Assembly (NCBI RefSeq): GCF_050947875.1
Contig: NC_134569.1
Span: 189,530,067 to 189,594,066 of the forward strand
Source of the DNA: Dermacentor variabilis
Lineage: Eukaryota > Arthropoda > Arachnida > Ixodida > Ixodidae
Direction: 5' to 3'
Length of the DNA: 64,000 bases
The notes under the pieces: model-generated
The model's database searches: none
The model's input: the letters and a program-made list of their open reading frames with translations, nothing else
Told to the model about the DNA's origin: nothing
Translations under genes and position numbers: made by a program
Shown: in pieces, positions 44,480 to 55,383 of the stretch
How the letters are laid out: every line of letters starts with the position of its first letter
Position numbering within the stretch: position 1 is the first letter of the stretch

Positions 44480-45400
44480 GCGCCGCCAGATCAATGTTGA
44501 GACTTGACAGCTGTTCATCGGTCAGCATTATGCTGCCTTGTTCACTCCTTTTAGATGGCGGTAGTTATCGGCACCTCTTGTAATGTGTAGGACAGTTTTC
44601 TCATAGATTCCGCACCCGCGCGATTAACTCAAGATGCGTTAAGTTGTCACCATCTGTTCAACCGTCACGCGCATAGCTGTTGCTTTTGTTAGTTCAACCT
44701 TCTTTGTTTAGGCTGATCCTGGGACCAGGAGAGGGATGCGGCTGTTACTGAGCTGGTCTGTACTCTCATGGAACGAGTTGCGGCCGGAGAAAACGCCAAT
44801 TGCGTTTACCTTTTCCTTTGCTTCATTATTTTCTTCAGTTACGGCTCGCCGCGACGCTGGCAGATGCCCGAAACCATATACACGTGATATGGGTTAGATA
44901 AGGTGGGAAATAAAATGATGTGAAAGAGCGTCCATCATGAAACCCTGCAATAACCTTTAAACCCATAAGCAAGATGGCTGTCGCCCGTTACCTCGTCTGT
45001 TTTTCCCTAACTGTATAGCACTTTTCGTGCAAAATTGGCAACTGGAAACAAGAATCGCAAGGAGTTGAGAAATTAAGCGATCTACTAAGGGAGAGAGCCA
45101 AGGCAACAACCAAACTGCAAGCAAAAGCGAATAATAAAAAAGTTAACCGTTGTTTATGAGACTATTTATAGATCAACATCTTTTTATTGAAAAAGGAAGT
45201 AGAGAAAACGCCGCCGGAAGTGGAGAACAATTACTTGTTTTGAATGACGCTTCTATACAGTTATCGGTCGAACCGCCTCACGTAGCCACTTCTCTGCTTT
45301 GCTCATGTGGGTGTTTTTCTAACGTTTCGCGGTGAGCGCAGTACGTCTAGAATCGCAGAGTCCTGCGCTCTACGCGGTTGTATGGGACTGGTGGCCGCAC
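44480..45400. other. Interior of the composite element, no gene
   Basis: This is about 900 bp between the G-rich left end and the RTE LINE. No domain is recognisable. It is presumably the original body of the TIR element. Confidence 0.4.
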
Positions 45401-46240
45401 AGCGTTACGCAATTCGCGGAACTGTCAAAACTGATAAACAAGGCGAAAATAACTGATATTCGAAACTATAACATGAGAAACACTGAAGAAGCCGTAAAAA
45501 ATGAACGCAGCCTGAAATCAGTAAAAAAGAAACCTGGCATAGGACAAACCATGATGTATGCACTCAAAGATAAAAAGGGGAATATCATCAGCAATCTCGA
45601 AGATATAGTAAAAGCAGCGGAAAAATTCTAAGCTGACCTGTATACAGTACCCAGAGGAGTCACGATACCTCACTTAGAAACAGTAATGAACAGGATACAG
45701 AAACTCCTATAACTAGCGATGAGGTCAGAAGGGCCCTGCAAGACATGAAACGATGAAGAGCGGGAGGAGAAGGTGGAATAACAGTCGATTTAATCAAAGA
45801 TGGAGGAGACATAATGCTTGGAAAACTGGCGGCTCTTTATACGAAGTGTCTATCGACTGCAAGGGTCCCAGAAAACTGGAAGAATGCAGACATTATACTA
45901 ATCCACAAAAAAGAGACGTTAAAGAATTGAAAAATTATAGGACCATTAGCTTGCTCCCAGTATTATATAAAATATTTACCAAAATAATATTCAATAGAAT
46001 AAGGGCAACACTGGATTTTGTCAACCAAGGGAACAGGCTGGCTTCAGGAAGAGATACTTTACAATGGATCACATCTATCCCATCAATCAGGTTATCGCGA
46101 AATCTGCAGAGTACAATAAGCCTCTCTATGTGGCTTATATAGATTACGAAAATGCATTTGATGCAGTAGAGATACGAGCAGTCATAGAGGCACTGCGTAA
46201 TCAAGGAGTACAGAACGCTTACGTAAAAAGCTTGGAAAAT

Positions 46241-46422
46241 AAGGCTACATGCGTGTGGTATTTGTTTGTTTGAACGAGGCGCGTGGGCGCCATCACTCCA
46301 GAAAAGAGGAGGAACAACGAACTGGGCTCGCGCTGTGAATCTCACCGGTCAGCGCTGCAACCATTGTTGTAAATATAATCTGTACATAGTTTCTCGTCTT
46401 ACTGACTCGTCCTTCGCGTAAG
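46241..46422. mobile_element. 182-bp insertion in the RTE reverse transcriptase
   Basis: RTE sequence GGAAAAT before 46241 continues as ATCTACAGAGG after 46422; an AAT is repeated at both edges. The insert contains GAGGCGCGTGGGCGCCATC, AACCATTGTTGTAAATATAA and TCGTCTTACTGACTCGTCC. A GC-rich start followed by an AT-rich stretch resembles a small solo LTR, but I cannot prove this. Confidence 0.6.
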
Positions 46423-46755
46423 AATATCTACAGAGGTTCTACAGCCACCTTAATTCTACACAAGAAAAGCAGGGAGATACCTATACAGAAAGGGGTCAGA
46501 CAGGGAGACACAATTTCTCCAAAGCTATTCACTGCGTGCTTAGAAGAATTCAAGCTATTAAACTGGGAAGGCTTAGGAGTAAAGATCGACGGCAAATATC
46601 TCAGCAACCTTCGGTTTCCCGATGACATTGTTCTATTCAACAACAGTGCAGACGAGCTACAACAAATGATTGGAAACCTTAACAGAGAGAGTGTAAGAGT
46701 GAGGTTTAATATTAATATGCCGAAGATGAAGATAATGATAAATAGCCGGGCAAAG

Positions 46756-47839
46756 CACCTAACCACCCTAGAAACAAACATTATCATTGCAACAGATGCC
46801 TCACAGTGCGAGGAAAAAGCTGGCATTGGAATATTTTGTCCTGCGCTCGCCTGGTCTTTTTCTTTAAGATTGCCTGATTTTGTGCCTATTTTTCTGGCCG
46901 ACTTGTTAGCAGTAATCCTAGCTTTGCGTAAATTAGACCAAATAATTACAACGGCTGCTATTCTTACTGACTCCCTTTCTGTATGCTCTTGCCTTACCGC
47001 TACTAATGAGTCACCCATGCTAAAACTCTTCCACTTACTAGTTCCTGCCCACGTGCAATGTATTCATTTGATTTGGGTGCCTGGTCATAAAGGTTTCTTT
47101 TTAATGAAACTGCCGATTCACTGGCACATGCATCACTAGCCGGCCCTGTTCTTCCTATTCTACCAGTGACAGCACAGATCACGGCGGCAAGATTTCGGAT
47201 GAGATCAATTAGATCAGCCTTATTAAACCCACATTTGACAGCTTCTCCAGAGTATAAACACCTGGCATTTCCCTGGCATAGCGAATCTTGTTACACAAAG
47301 ATGCTTGAGGTCTGCCTCACCAAATTACGCTGCCGCATTCCCTCCCTAAATTTCTATTTATACAGGTCGGGTTTGGTTCCCTCTCCCCTTTGTTCTTTTT
47401 GTGAGGAGGAGGAGACGATACAGCACTTTCTTCTATCTTGCCGCCGCTTTGCTGCGTTAAGAAAAAGATTGTTGGAGATACCTTTTCAAAGAATTGGCCT
47501 GGACTTGACAGAACCTGCAATTCTTTCGTTCGGGGCGTCCACTTTGGGATTCAGCCACAGGGATGCGTGCTTCGCTGTCCAAACATTTCTTACAGAATCT
47601 AAACGAATGCCCTGCTAAATTCTATTTTTATTACTTTTAAATTAATTATTCCTCATTCAACAGCACCTTCCTGATTTTATTTTAGCCGGTAATTCAACCC
47701 TATTCAATGCTATTCCCATAGATATTAGGAAATTTAGGCTCTATATTATTTTGCAATAATCCACCCATTTCTTGGCCAATCCCCCATCGTGGGTATGAGC
47801 CACACGTGCCACAGGCTACAACAACAACAACAACAACAA
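46756..47839 (+). mobile_element. I-type LINE fragment (RNase H, 3' UTR, (CAA)n tail) nested in the RTE
   Basis: Flanked by a CAAAG direct duplication (46751-46755 and 47840-47844). The insert encodes IIIATDASQCEEKAGIGIF (RNase H first Asp), AILTDSLSVCSCL (Asp), HLIWVPGHKGFF, then in a second frame RCRIPSLNFYLYRSGLVPSPLCSFCEEEETIQHFLLSC (Cys-rich tail with ETIQHFLLSC). Next comes a 3' UTR with GAGCCACACGTGCCACAGG and a CAACAACAA tail (47817-47840). A heavily 5'-truncated copy with a CAA-repeat tail fits the I clade. The RTE frame INSRAK...QEIRIASW rejoins across it. Confidence 0.85.
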
Positions 47840-48449
47840 CAAAGGAACAAGAGATCAGGATCGCCAGTTGGCCACTAGAGACTGTGAAGGAGCACGTTTA
47901 CCTAGGTCAATTAATCACAGGCAACCCTGATCATGAGAAGGAAATTCACAGAAGAATAAAAATAGGTTGGATCGCATACGGCAGACATTGCCAGCTCCTG
48001 ACTGGAAGCTTACCATTATTATTGAAAAGTAAGGTGTGCAATCAGTGCATTTTGCCAATGCTGACATATGGGGCAGAGACTTGAGAGCAAGTTAAGGACC
48101 GTGCAAAGAGCGATCGAACGAAGATTGCTAGGCATAACGTTAAGAGAGAGAAAGAGCGGTTTGGATCAGAGAGCGAACGGGTATAGACGATATTCTAATT
48201 GACATCAAGAGGAAAAAATGTAGCTGGGCAGGCCATGTAATGCGCCGGTTAGATAACCGTTGGACCATTAGGGCTACAGAATGGTTACCAAGAGAGGGAA
48301 AACGCAATCGAGGACGACAAAAGACTAGACGGAGCGATGAAATGAGGAAATTCGCGGGCTCTAGTTGGAATCGGTTGGCGCAGGACAGGGGTAATTGGAG
48401 ATCGCATCGCAGGGAGAGGCCTTCGTCCTGCAGTGGACATGAAACAGGC

Positions 48450-48502
<53 letters not shown>

Positions 48503-48544
48503 CCCCCCCCCCGCCCCCGGAAAAAAATCCTGGGTACGTGCCTG

Positions 48545-50612
48545 GTATGCGTCCTAGCCATAATCGATGAAAATCCATTGATGCCGAACGGAAAGTCTGG
48601 CCGACAGAATACCGGTCGCAAGCACGTGTCCGAGAGCCAACGGATCGCGTTAAACAACCATGGGCGTGCGTCCACGAACGCACATACCTCATGGAGGAGG
48701 TCGCACAATTGCCGATATAATGTCAAGGAAGGAAAGGCGGGCAGGATGCGCGGAGGGGCACCGAGCACGATAATAGGCAAGGGAGAGGAAGGAAACAGGA
48801 GGGGGAAGAAGCTCGTAGATAGCGAGCAACGCACGAGACCGTGAATGAAGATTCGTGGAGAAAGAACAAATGAACTCGCGGAAGAGAGAAGACGGCGCGC
48901 AGCAGCCGCAGTCGCGCACTCCAGCCCGGTGGACACGTCCACCACTGTGCAAGCGCGGAACCTACCATCCGCTGCACTGAGGCCGTCGCGCGCCGCTCCA
49001 GCAGCAGTGTGGGGTGGGTGTGTTATCGATATTCTGTTCTAGCCCTCAAGCGGGCTATCCGGTTGGCTAACAGAGGGCAGAGGCGGTCCCCAGTGGGGTG
49101 TGTGCTTGCTAGTCCAGCCTTGCGGCATTCGTTACAGCACACCGCCACGTCTCCCAAGCGAGCAGTACATTGTGTGTAGAGATGTGGGCCCGCGCAGCGC
49201 GTGCAGACGGCCATAGCCTGCTGCTGTCGCACTGGGCAGGCGCGGCGACGGTGGCCACAGGTCGCACAAAACGTACAGGTGGGGACATGCAGGTCTTCTA
49301 CCACCGCTGCCGATGTCCAGCCAACCATAAGACGCCCGCGGCTCAGGAGGGAGCGGAACGCCGAGGGATTAACTTCCAGCACGTGGGAAAAGTTGCCCGA
49401 GCGCTCCTTAATGGAGACGCGTACCGAGCACAAAGAGATATCTAGGTCTAGGCCAGGATTACGGGCGTTCAGTTGCGCAACTAGGTTAGTGGCAGGGATG
49501 TCAGATTCTACCCCCGTTAACTTAATATGAGGCTTCCGTTTTTGTGGTAATCGAATTGACATGGGTGGTATTAGTCACATGGTTTCTTTCGAGGGCAGCG
49601 TTAAGCCTGTCCATGGATGTCTTTTCATTTGAAAGGATTGTCAGCCCGTGTGAAGTCTTTCGAACAGGAATGTCACGTAGTTGTTCTCTTAGAGTACAGA
49701 GTGAAGGTCTTGAGCGGCAGAGGATGGTGGGAACTAGAGGTGTTAAGAACATAACGTGTGCATGGTCTCGCCTGAAGGGGGCGTCGGTGCCTCCCTCGGT
49801 CAACGTGGACGCCGAGGGCGTCGCAGCAGCAGCGGATCCAACAGGCGCCCTTAGGACTGGAGGCGCACCCTCTCGGACTACGGTAGCGTAGGATGGCATA
49901 GCGCCGGCCCGGACGTCTGCCCCTGGGCACACCGCGGGACCTACCCGTGCCTGGGCCAGCTGCTCACGTAGTTCATCCGCACGGCCGCACTGCCGCGCCG
50001 CCACCGCTCACCTATCAGCGCACTCCTGTAAGATTTGCCTCAAATGCCCAAGGATTTGAGAGCGATGAACATTCGTCACTTTACATTGTGAATCGAATAG
50101 GATGTCCGTAACTTGCTTCTGGAGCGCGACGGCACGATGAAATGACGCCGTAAGTGCGCCATCCACTCGGCTTTGGCCAGAGGATGCCGGGTCGGCCTCG
50201 CCTGGTAGCGCACCACGACCAGCATTGGCAGCAGGGGGACCTCCTTCGCGAGACTCCAGGTTCACCTCACGAATCGCGCCATCCCCGTCCACCGAGAAGA
50301 CAGAGTTCTCCGATCGGGGAGAAGAACCGGCTGAAGGGGGGTTGCCCCCGGTGGAAGGTCCAGCGGCGGAAGGCTGAACAGCAGCCATATCACACTAGTG
50401 GGTATGAGCCATCAGCCCGGCCGCCGTCCGAAGACACACCAGAAAACGCCGATTCAGTCAAAAGTATCTCCTCGCGGCGCAACAAACCACCTCGGTCAGG
50501 TGCAGGAGACACTAATGAAGGTCCACCGACAAGAGAGTGGGCGGCGAGGAAGGGAAAGACCGACCTTTCGCCAAAACTGTGACGAGCGAAGCGAGCAGCA
50601 AACAGGCTGAGG
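48545..50612 (-). mobile_element. LINE A, 5' part: 5' UTR, ORF1, spacer, ORF2 start
   Basis: This is the upstream half of the same LINE copy that continues at 44366-42322. On the minus strand: 5' UTR (50612-50389), ORF1 (50388-49023), a 460-bp spacer, and the ORF2 ATG at 48561-48559, six codons before the insertion. It is of the same family as LINE B at 51-57 kb (matching ORF1 proteins and 5' UTR strings such as GACCTTTCGCC). Confidence 0.85.
49023..50388 (-). pseudogene. LINE A ORF1 (gag-like with CCHC knuckles), two lesions
   Basis: ATG is at 50388. The N-terminal part is Ser/Gly/Pro-rich, then come QKQVTDILFDSQCKVTNVHRSQILGHLRQILQECADR, an in-frame TGA at 50010-50008, and continuation in the same frame as AVAARQCGRADELREQLAQA. 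A frameshift near 49535 leads to KPHIKLTGVESDIPATNLVAQLNARNP. The zinc-binding end is CTFCATCGHRRRACP, CTRCAGPHLYTQCT and CCNECRKAGLASTHPTGDRLCPL, three Cys/His clusters. Stop at 49023. RNA-binding chaperone by family. The protein matches LINE B ORF1 throughout. Confidence 0.85.
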
Positions 50613-50980
50613 CGATGGCGATGTGTCTAAGGCTTTATGTGGCCCCTTGGTCGAAAAAGAATGGAAAAATAAAGCAGGGGCAAACCCGCAGCACCGTTAA
50701 GGTATAACGGGTGTAAAACCGAATATAAAATAAATGAAAAGGGGCCGACAAGGCAGCCCGAATCAGTTTTAGAGAAAAAACCAATTGATAAAAAGAAAAG
50801 AGGCGGAGGCAAGCCTACAATGAGGCCAAGAAGTTGAATAAACAAAGACACTGAGAGAGAAGAGGGGAGCAGTAAAGTGAAAACTGCCTCCTAGGAAATG
50901 GGTCTGCAAACTGCGCATGCTCCCAAACCCACCCTGTCCTCAGGGAAACCCAACAATGCCCACGCAGTGACGCGCAGTTG
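50613..50980. other. Spacer between LINE A and LINE B, no gene
   Basis: A-rich on the plus strand (GAATGGAAAAATAAAGCAGG). It may belong to the LINE A 5' UTR or older flanking DNA. No coding signal. Confidence 0.4.
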
Positions 50981-51319
50981 GTTTATTGTAGATAAGAACC
51001 AAAACATTTGCGCTTCTTCGTGGTCGTGCCGCGTGGTCTTGTCACGCCGAGGCGACTTGAATGGTCCGGAGAAAGGTCATCTCGACGGAGACGGCAACGG
51101 TCTGCTGACTGGACAGCTGCACAATTGGTATAAGAGTATACAAATGGGGAAGGTAAAATGGGAAAGATGAAAAGGAGAGAAATGGGAATGTAGCATGCGG
51201 TTAGGACCATCCTACACGGGGATGCCCCGCCATAGTTGGCTTATGCAGTGTGGATGGCCACGAACAGTCATGCGAAAGTAATATGAAACGGTGAACCGAG
51301 AGGCATAAGAAGGAGGGAA

Positions 51320-54300
51320 TTAGTGGGCACCGGGAAGCAAAGGAGGCACAGGAACAGAAGGAGAAGGAACGGAGAGGGTTACAAGCCGGATTAGTTGCAG
51401 GAGAAGGGCGCGGGATCGTGTGGTTTTTATGAGAGCGGGGTACATGTCGGAAGAAAGGGCATCAATATTATGAAGTCGGCGAAACCGCGAAGCAACAACT
51501 GCAGTGCGCGGGCATAAGGTCAAGTAATGAATGTCATCTGCATTAGAGGTACCACACGCGCACCGATCAGAGGCAATAAGGCGGAAACGATGAAGGTAGT
51601 ATGGAAAGTGGCCGTGTCCGGTGAAGAAATGCGTGAACAGACGAGGCGGGGGGAACCAAGAGGGAATGGCATAGATACTCCCAACCCATCTGTAAAGGCT
51701 GGTACCTTTTCCCTCGCGCTGCCAGAACAAGTGCCATTGCTGTAATGAAGCGGCAAATACTGTATTTTTGACCGACCGGACTGAGGTGGGGCAGGAACGA
51801 AGTAAACCACTGCATAGAGCCGATGACGCGGCCTCGTCTGCCATTTCGTTACCTACTACGCCCCGGTGGCCAGGGACGTGAAAGAGGCGCACGGCGCGAC
51901 CCACGAGTTGGAGCTGGCGCAGCACTTGCTGAAATTTCCAGACGCGTTCATCCGTATGGTGAAGGCTGGAAATCGCCCTCAAAAGAGACAGGCAGTCAGT
52001 ATATAGGTGGGTTATGCGAGCCCCACGCACGTTCATTATAAACTGGAGGGCCTCTTCAAAAGCAATGGCTTCAGCACTGTATGCGCTAGTGGCATTCTGG
52101 ATCTTGTACTTGCGCAAGAAGGCGGCCACGCGGGTCGAATACCACGTACGCCGCTCCTGCCGCGACTGTCGTGAAGGGGCCGTCCGTGTATACGTGATAT
52201 GCCGGCAAGGAGGAAAGTAGGGCTGCCTGGGAGGGTGTCAAACGAGTGAACGGAAAGCGACAGGCCGTGCGCGGGTGATGCGACCAGTCGTCGAATGGAC
52301 GCGCTATGGAGGTCGGGTGGAAAGTGACCTGGCCATAATGCGTGATTTGGCGGAGAGTTAGTATGGGGAACTCTGCCCCCAACCTGTCCAACTCCACATT
52401 CAAAGGTGGACAGTTGGCCAGGATATGCAGTGCCGTGGTGCGCGTGGTATGATATGCACCCGTCAGGGCCACGAGAAGAGAGCGCTGGACAGACAATACT
52501 CGGGTGGTTAAGAATGATGATGGAAAAGCCGGCCACCACACCGGAGACGCGTAAGCAATCGCAGGAAGCAGAACCTGTCTATATAGACGCCGTATAAGCA
52601 CGGGACGCAGCGAAAAATGCATGCGTAAAAATTTAAGAGATCGCGCAACCAATACCTCGGCTTTGGTCTTTAGAAAATCAACATGGGCGTGGAAATTAAG
52701 TTTGTCATCAAAGACCACGCCGAGAATTTTAATGTGGTCTTTGGTTTTTAGATAAGTGCCGTCCAATTTAATGGAAGGACGCCGCTTAGAGGTGCCAATG
52801 TGCCCATTGTTGAAAAAGACGAAATAGGACTTTTCGTGACTAATTTTGACCTTGTTTTGCCGAGCCCAATTACAAACCAAGGTGAGTACAGATTCTGCAA
52901 GAGCCTGCAACTGCAAGCGCAACGGACCGGAAACGAGTATAATGGTATCATCTGCATAAGCCTGGATGTGTACCCCCTGTGGAAGTGGAAGGTCTAATAA
53001 CGAGAAGTTGACTAAATTCCACAGTAAGGGGCTAATAGGTGAGCCCTGAGGACTCCCAATAGACGGACGCGCCGACGCGTCTCCCGCGTTTGCTCGAAAG
53101 ACTACGTGGCGGTCCGTCAGGAAGGATTTCAGGAGGTGGTAAATATTGGCGGGGCAGCGGTGTTGACGCAGAAAGAACAACACCGAATCGTGCCACACGC
53201 TGTCAAACGCGCCTCTGAAGTCTATGGAGATCAACACCGCTGGTATTTTATCAGCTTTCAGCACACTGAGGCGACGTTGTAGGGCATACAGAGCCAGAGG
53301 GGCGCTCCGCGCATGTGTAAAACCGAATTGTCGAGCGTGAAGGAGGTTGTGTGCGTGGAGAAAATAATACAGGCTAGAATTTAGCAACCGTTCTAATAAC
53401 TTGCCGAATATAGAGTTCATTACTATGGGCCGATATGCGGAAGGGAGATAAGGCGGGCGACCGGGTTTTGGAATAAAAATGATCCGACCGACCTTCCACA
53501 CGGAGGGGAAGTGACCCAAACGGAGAGAGGCATTGAAGATGTCAAAGAAGAAACGTGGATGTAGCCGATACAGGTTGCGAATGAACATGGCAGTAAGCCC
53601 GTCTAGCCCCGGCGCCCACTGCGGATTGCCCCGGTAAACCGCTCGTTCAATCTCGGCCTCAGTAAAGAGAATATCATCCCGTACCGCAGGATACGGACTC
53701 TGTGCCACAGCCCGGATGCGACTATGATAGTAGCTGTCAGCGGTTGGGTCATCCAAAGCGACATGCGTCCGTAATAGGAGGGCCGCCGAGTCTAAGACTG
53801 ACGTGGTGGGAGTACCGTCCGAGCCTTGTAGCGGAGGAAGAGAGATTATAGGTGGAGTTTTTTTCAAAAGCGGTCCGGAAAGGCACACCAAAGAGTGCCC
53901 GTGCCGTAAGATCTTGGCATGCCGTCCGATCAGCCGCAGCCTTCGATTGCCGCAGATTACGCTTATATATAGCGTAGGCGGCAGCATATTGAGCTCGAAA
54001 GGTCGCACGCATGGCAGGGTCGCGCGCGTGCTGAAAACGGCGTCTCATCGCGCGCAGCCTGGCACGCTCCTGCTGCAATAGAGGCGACCACCAAGGCTTT
54101 GCCCCGTCGCTGCGTGGACGAACTCTTCGAATGTAGCGCCTACAGAGGGTGTTGTAAGTGGTGTAGAACCCCTCTAACACGATGTCGAGCATAGTGGATG
54201 TTGAATATTGACATTTGGAGACGCCGCGGAACCAGTTATGGTCCCGGAGACATTCTAGTATCTGACCGCGTGGGAAGTTGGTAAGACAACGGACCGTTGT

Positions 54301-54919
54301 CTTCGTGGCCGCGAAAAGTGTGAATGCAATGTAGCGGTGATCGGACAGCGTCTCTTCATCGCATACCGACCAGCTATATCCCTTCTCTGTCAAGGAGAAG
54401 GAAGCTAACGAGACATCGATCCATGACCGAGCGTATGGTGGGGAGGGAGTCACAATTGTTTAAAATTTGCAAATCGTTTCCGCACGCGAACTGTACAAGT
54501 CGAGCGCCGCGCACATCGCTCGCCTCGGGAGCCCACAGCGCATGTTTCGCGTTAAAATATCCGCCCAGAATAAAGCTGTGTGTGGGATGTTGGGAGACGA
54601 CCTGGCTCAGTTCATCCAGAATGGGGTCCAACGGGCGATGAGGTGGCGCATAGACAGCGACGACAATGAAAAAACGCGCCAGCAAGACGACACGCGGGCG
54701 TTCTGAAAAAACGCGCCAGCAAGACGACACGCGGGCATTCTGAAGCGTGATAAGAAACGATGGACCGGGGCAGATTCTGCATGCGGTTGTCGCGCATGTG
54801 CGCGTCGGACACTAACGCAAAACTGAATTCCCCCGCGATCATGCGCTCCACAAGCAGCTTGGTGGCATCGCGCGTGCCGGCAAGATTAGCCTGGAGAAAT
54901 TTGATAGGTGTTTATCCAT
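51320..54919 (-). pseudogene. LINE B ORF2 (EN, RT, RNase H), few frameshifts
   Basis: ATG at 54919-54917; a shift near 54910 leads to IKFLQANLAGTRDATKLLVERM. EN: FALVSDAHMRDNR, then a 31-bp tandem duplication at about 54681-54741, VVAVYAPPHRPLDPILDEL, FILGGYFNAKHALWAP (family GDFN; Asp is Tyr) and LSDHRYIAF (intact). A shift near 53875 enters a 640-codon frame (54008-52086) with GNPQWAPGLDGLTAM, SAYRPIVMNSIFGKLLERLL, AVLISIDFRGAFDSVWHD, IGSPQGSPISPLLWN, VHIQAYADDTIILV (intact) and VYTDGPFTTVAAGAAYVV (RNase H first Asp). A shift near 52105 enters 52129-51320 with YSAEAIAFEEALQF (Glu), HLYTDCLSLLRAI (Asp), HRGVVGNEMADEAAS (Asp) and the Cys-rich tail CACGTSNADDIHYLTLCP. Confidence 0.9.
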
Positions 54920-55383
54920 GGCGGGTGAGCACTTGGGTGCCATCAAGATGATTACGCCCACTCAACAAGAGCCAGGAAGAGCGCCAGCGATGCCACCAAA
55001 ACCGCGCGCACGAAGCCAAGGCCGCCAATGGTCGCGACCTACCGAACAAGGGCATGACCCACAGCCAAGAGGGAGCGGCCGAAAACCGACGAAGCGGACA
55101 ATGCTGCCCTCATCCTGCAACCGTCCGATAGAGAATGCTGTCGAAAAGGTGGTGGTGTGAGAGAAAGAAGGGTGTAGAGCAATGGAGACAGGAACAAAAG
55201 GAACGAAAGACAGGAACGAAAGGAAGACGATGAAAAGGGGATACAACATCAAAGGAGTGACGAAGGCACGGCGGCCCCGCCCCCGCCGGCGACGTACGCT
55301 GTCTCTCGCGCACGCAAAAGCCGCCGACTTCCGCGGACAAGGCGGAGCCACCGCGCTGCAACAGACGGGCCATCAGATTGAAG

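Larger units (their letters stand above)
45400..48490 (+). mobile_element. RTE-type LINE, 5'-truncated, carrying two further insertions
   Basis: The plus strand reads KITDIRNYNMRNTEEAVKNERSLKSVKKKPGIGQTMMYALKDKKGNIISN and VDLIKDGGD, then YTKCLST, VPENWKNADIILIHKK and KNYRTISLLPVLYKIFTKIIFNRIRATLDF. It continues STMDHI-type blocks with NQVIAKSAEYNKPLYVAYIDYENAFDAVE, IPIQKGVRQGDTISPKLFTACLEEF, and LRFPDDIVLF (family FADD; Ala is Pro). After an I-type LINE insertion it resumes IRIASWPLETVKEHVYLGQLITGNPDHEKEIHRR. It ends with a (GAT)n/(GGT)n tail at 48449-48501. Numerous stops are present. Confidence 0.85.
44367..48544. mobile_element. 4178-bp composite element with TIRs and 8-bp TSD, inside LINE A
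   Basis: The ends are CAGGCACGTACCCAGG at 44367 and CCTGGGTACGTGCCTG ending at 48544. A perfect 8-bp duplication GTATGCGT flanks it (44359-44366 and 48545-48552). Removing the insert and one duplication joins the LINE A ORF2 start (ATG at 48561-48559) to its body in frame: M-A-R-T-H-T then L-K-F-V-Q-A-N. The outer ~100 bp are G/C-rich. No transposase of its own was recognised in 44480-45400; most of the rest is a nest of retroelements. TIRs plus 8-bp duplication fit hAT. Confidence 0.85.
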
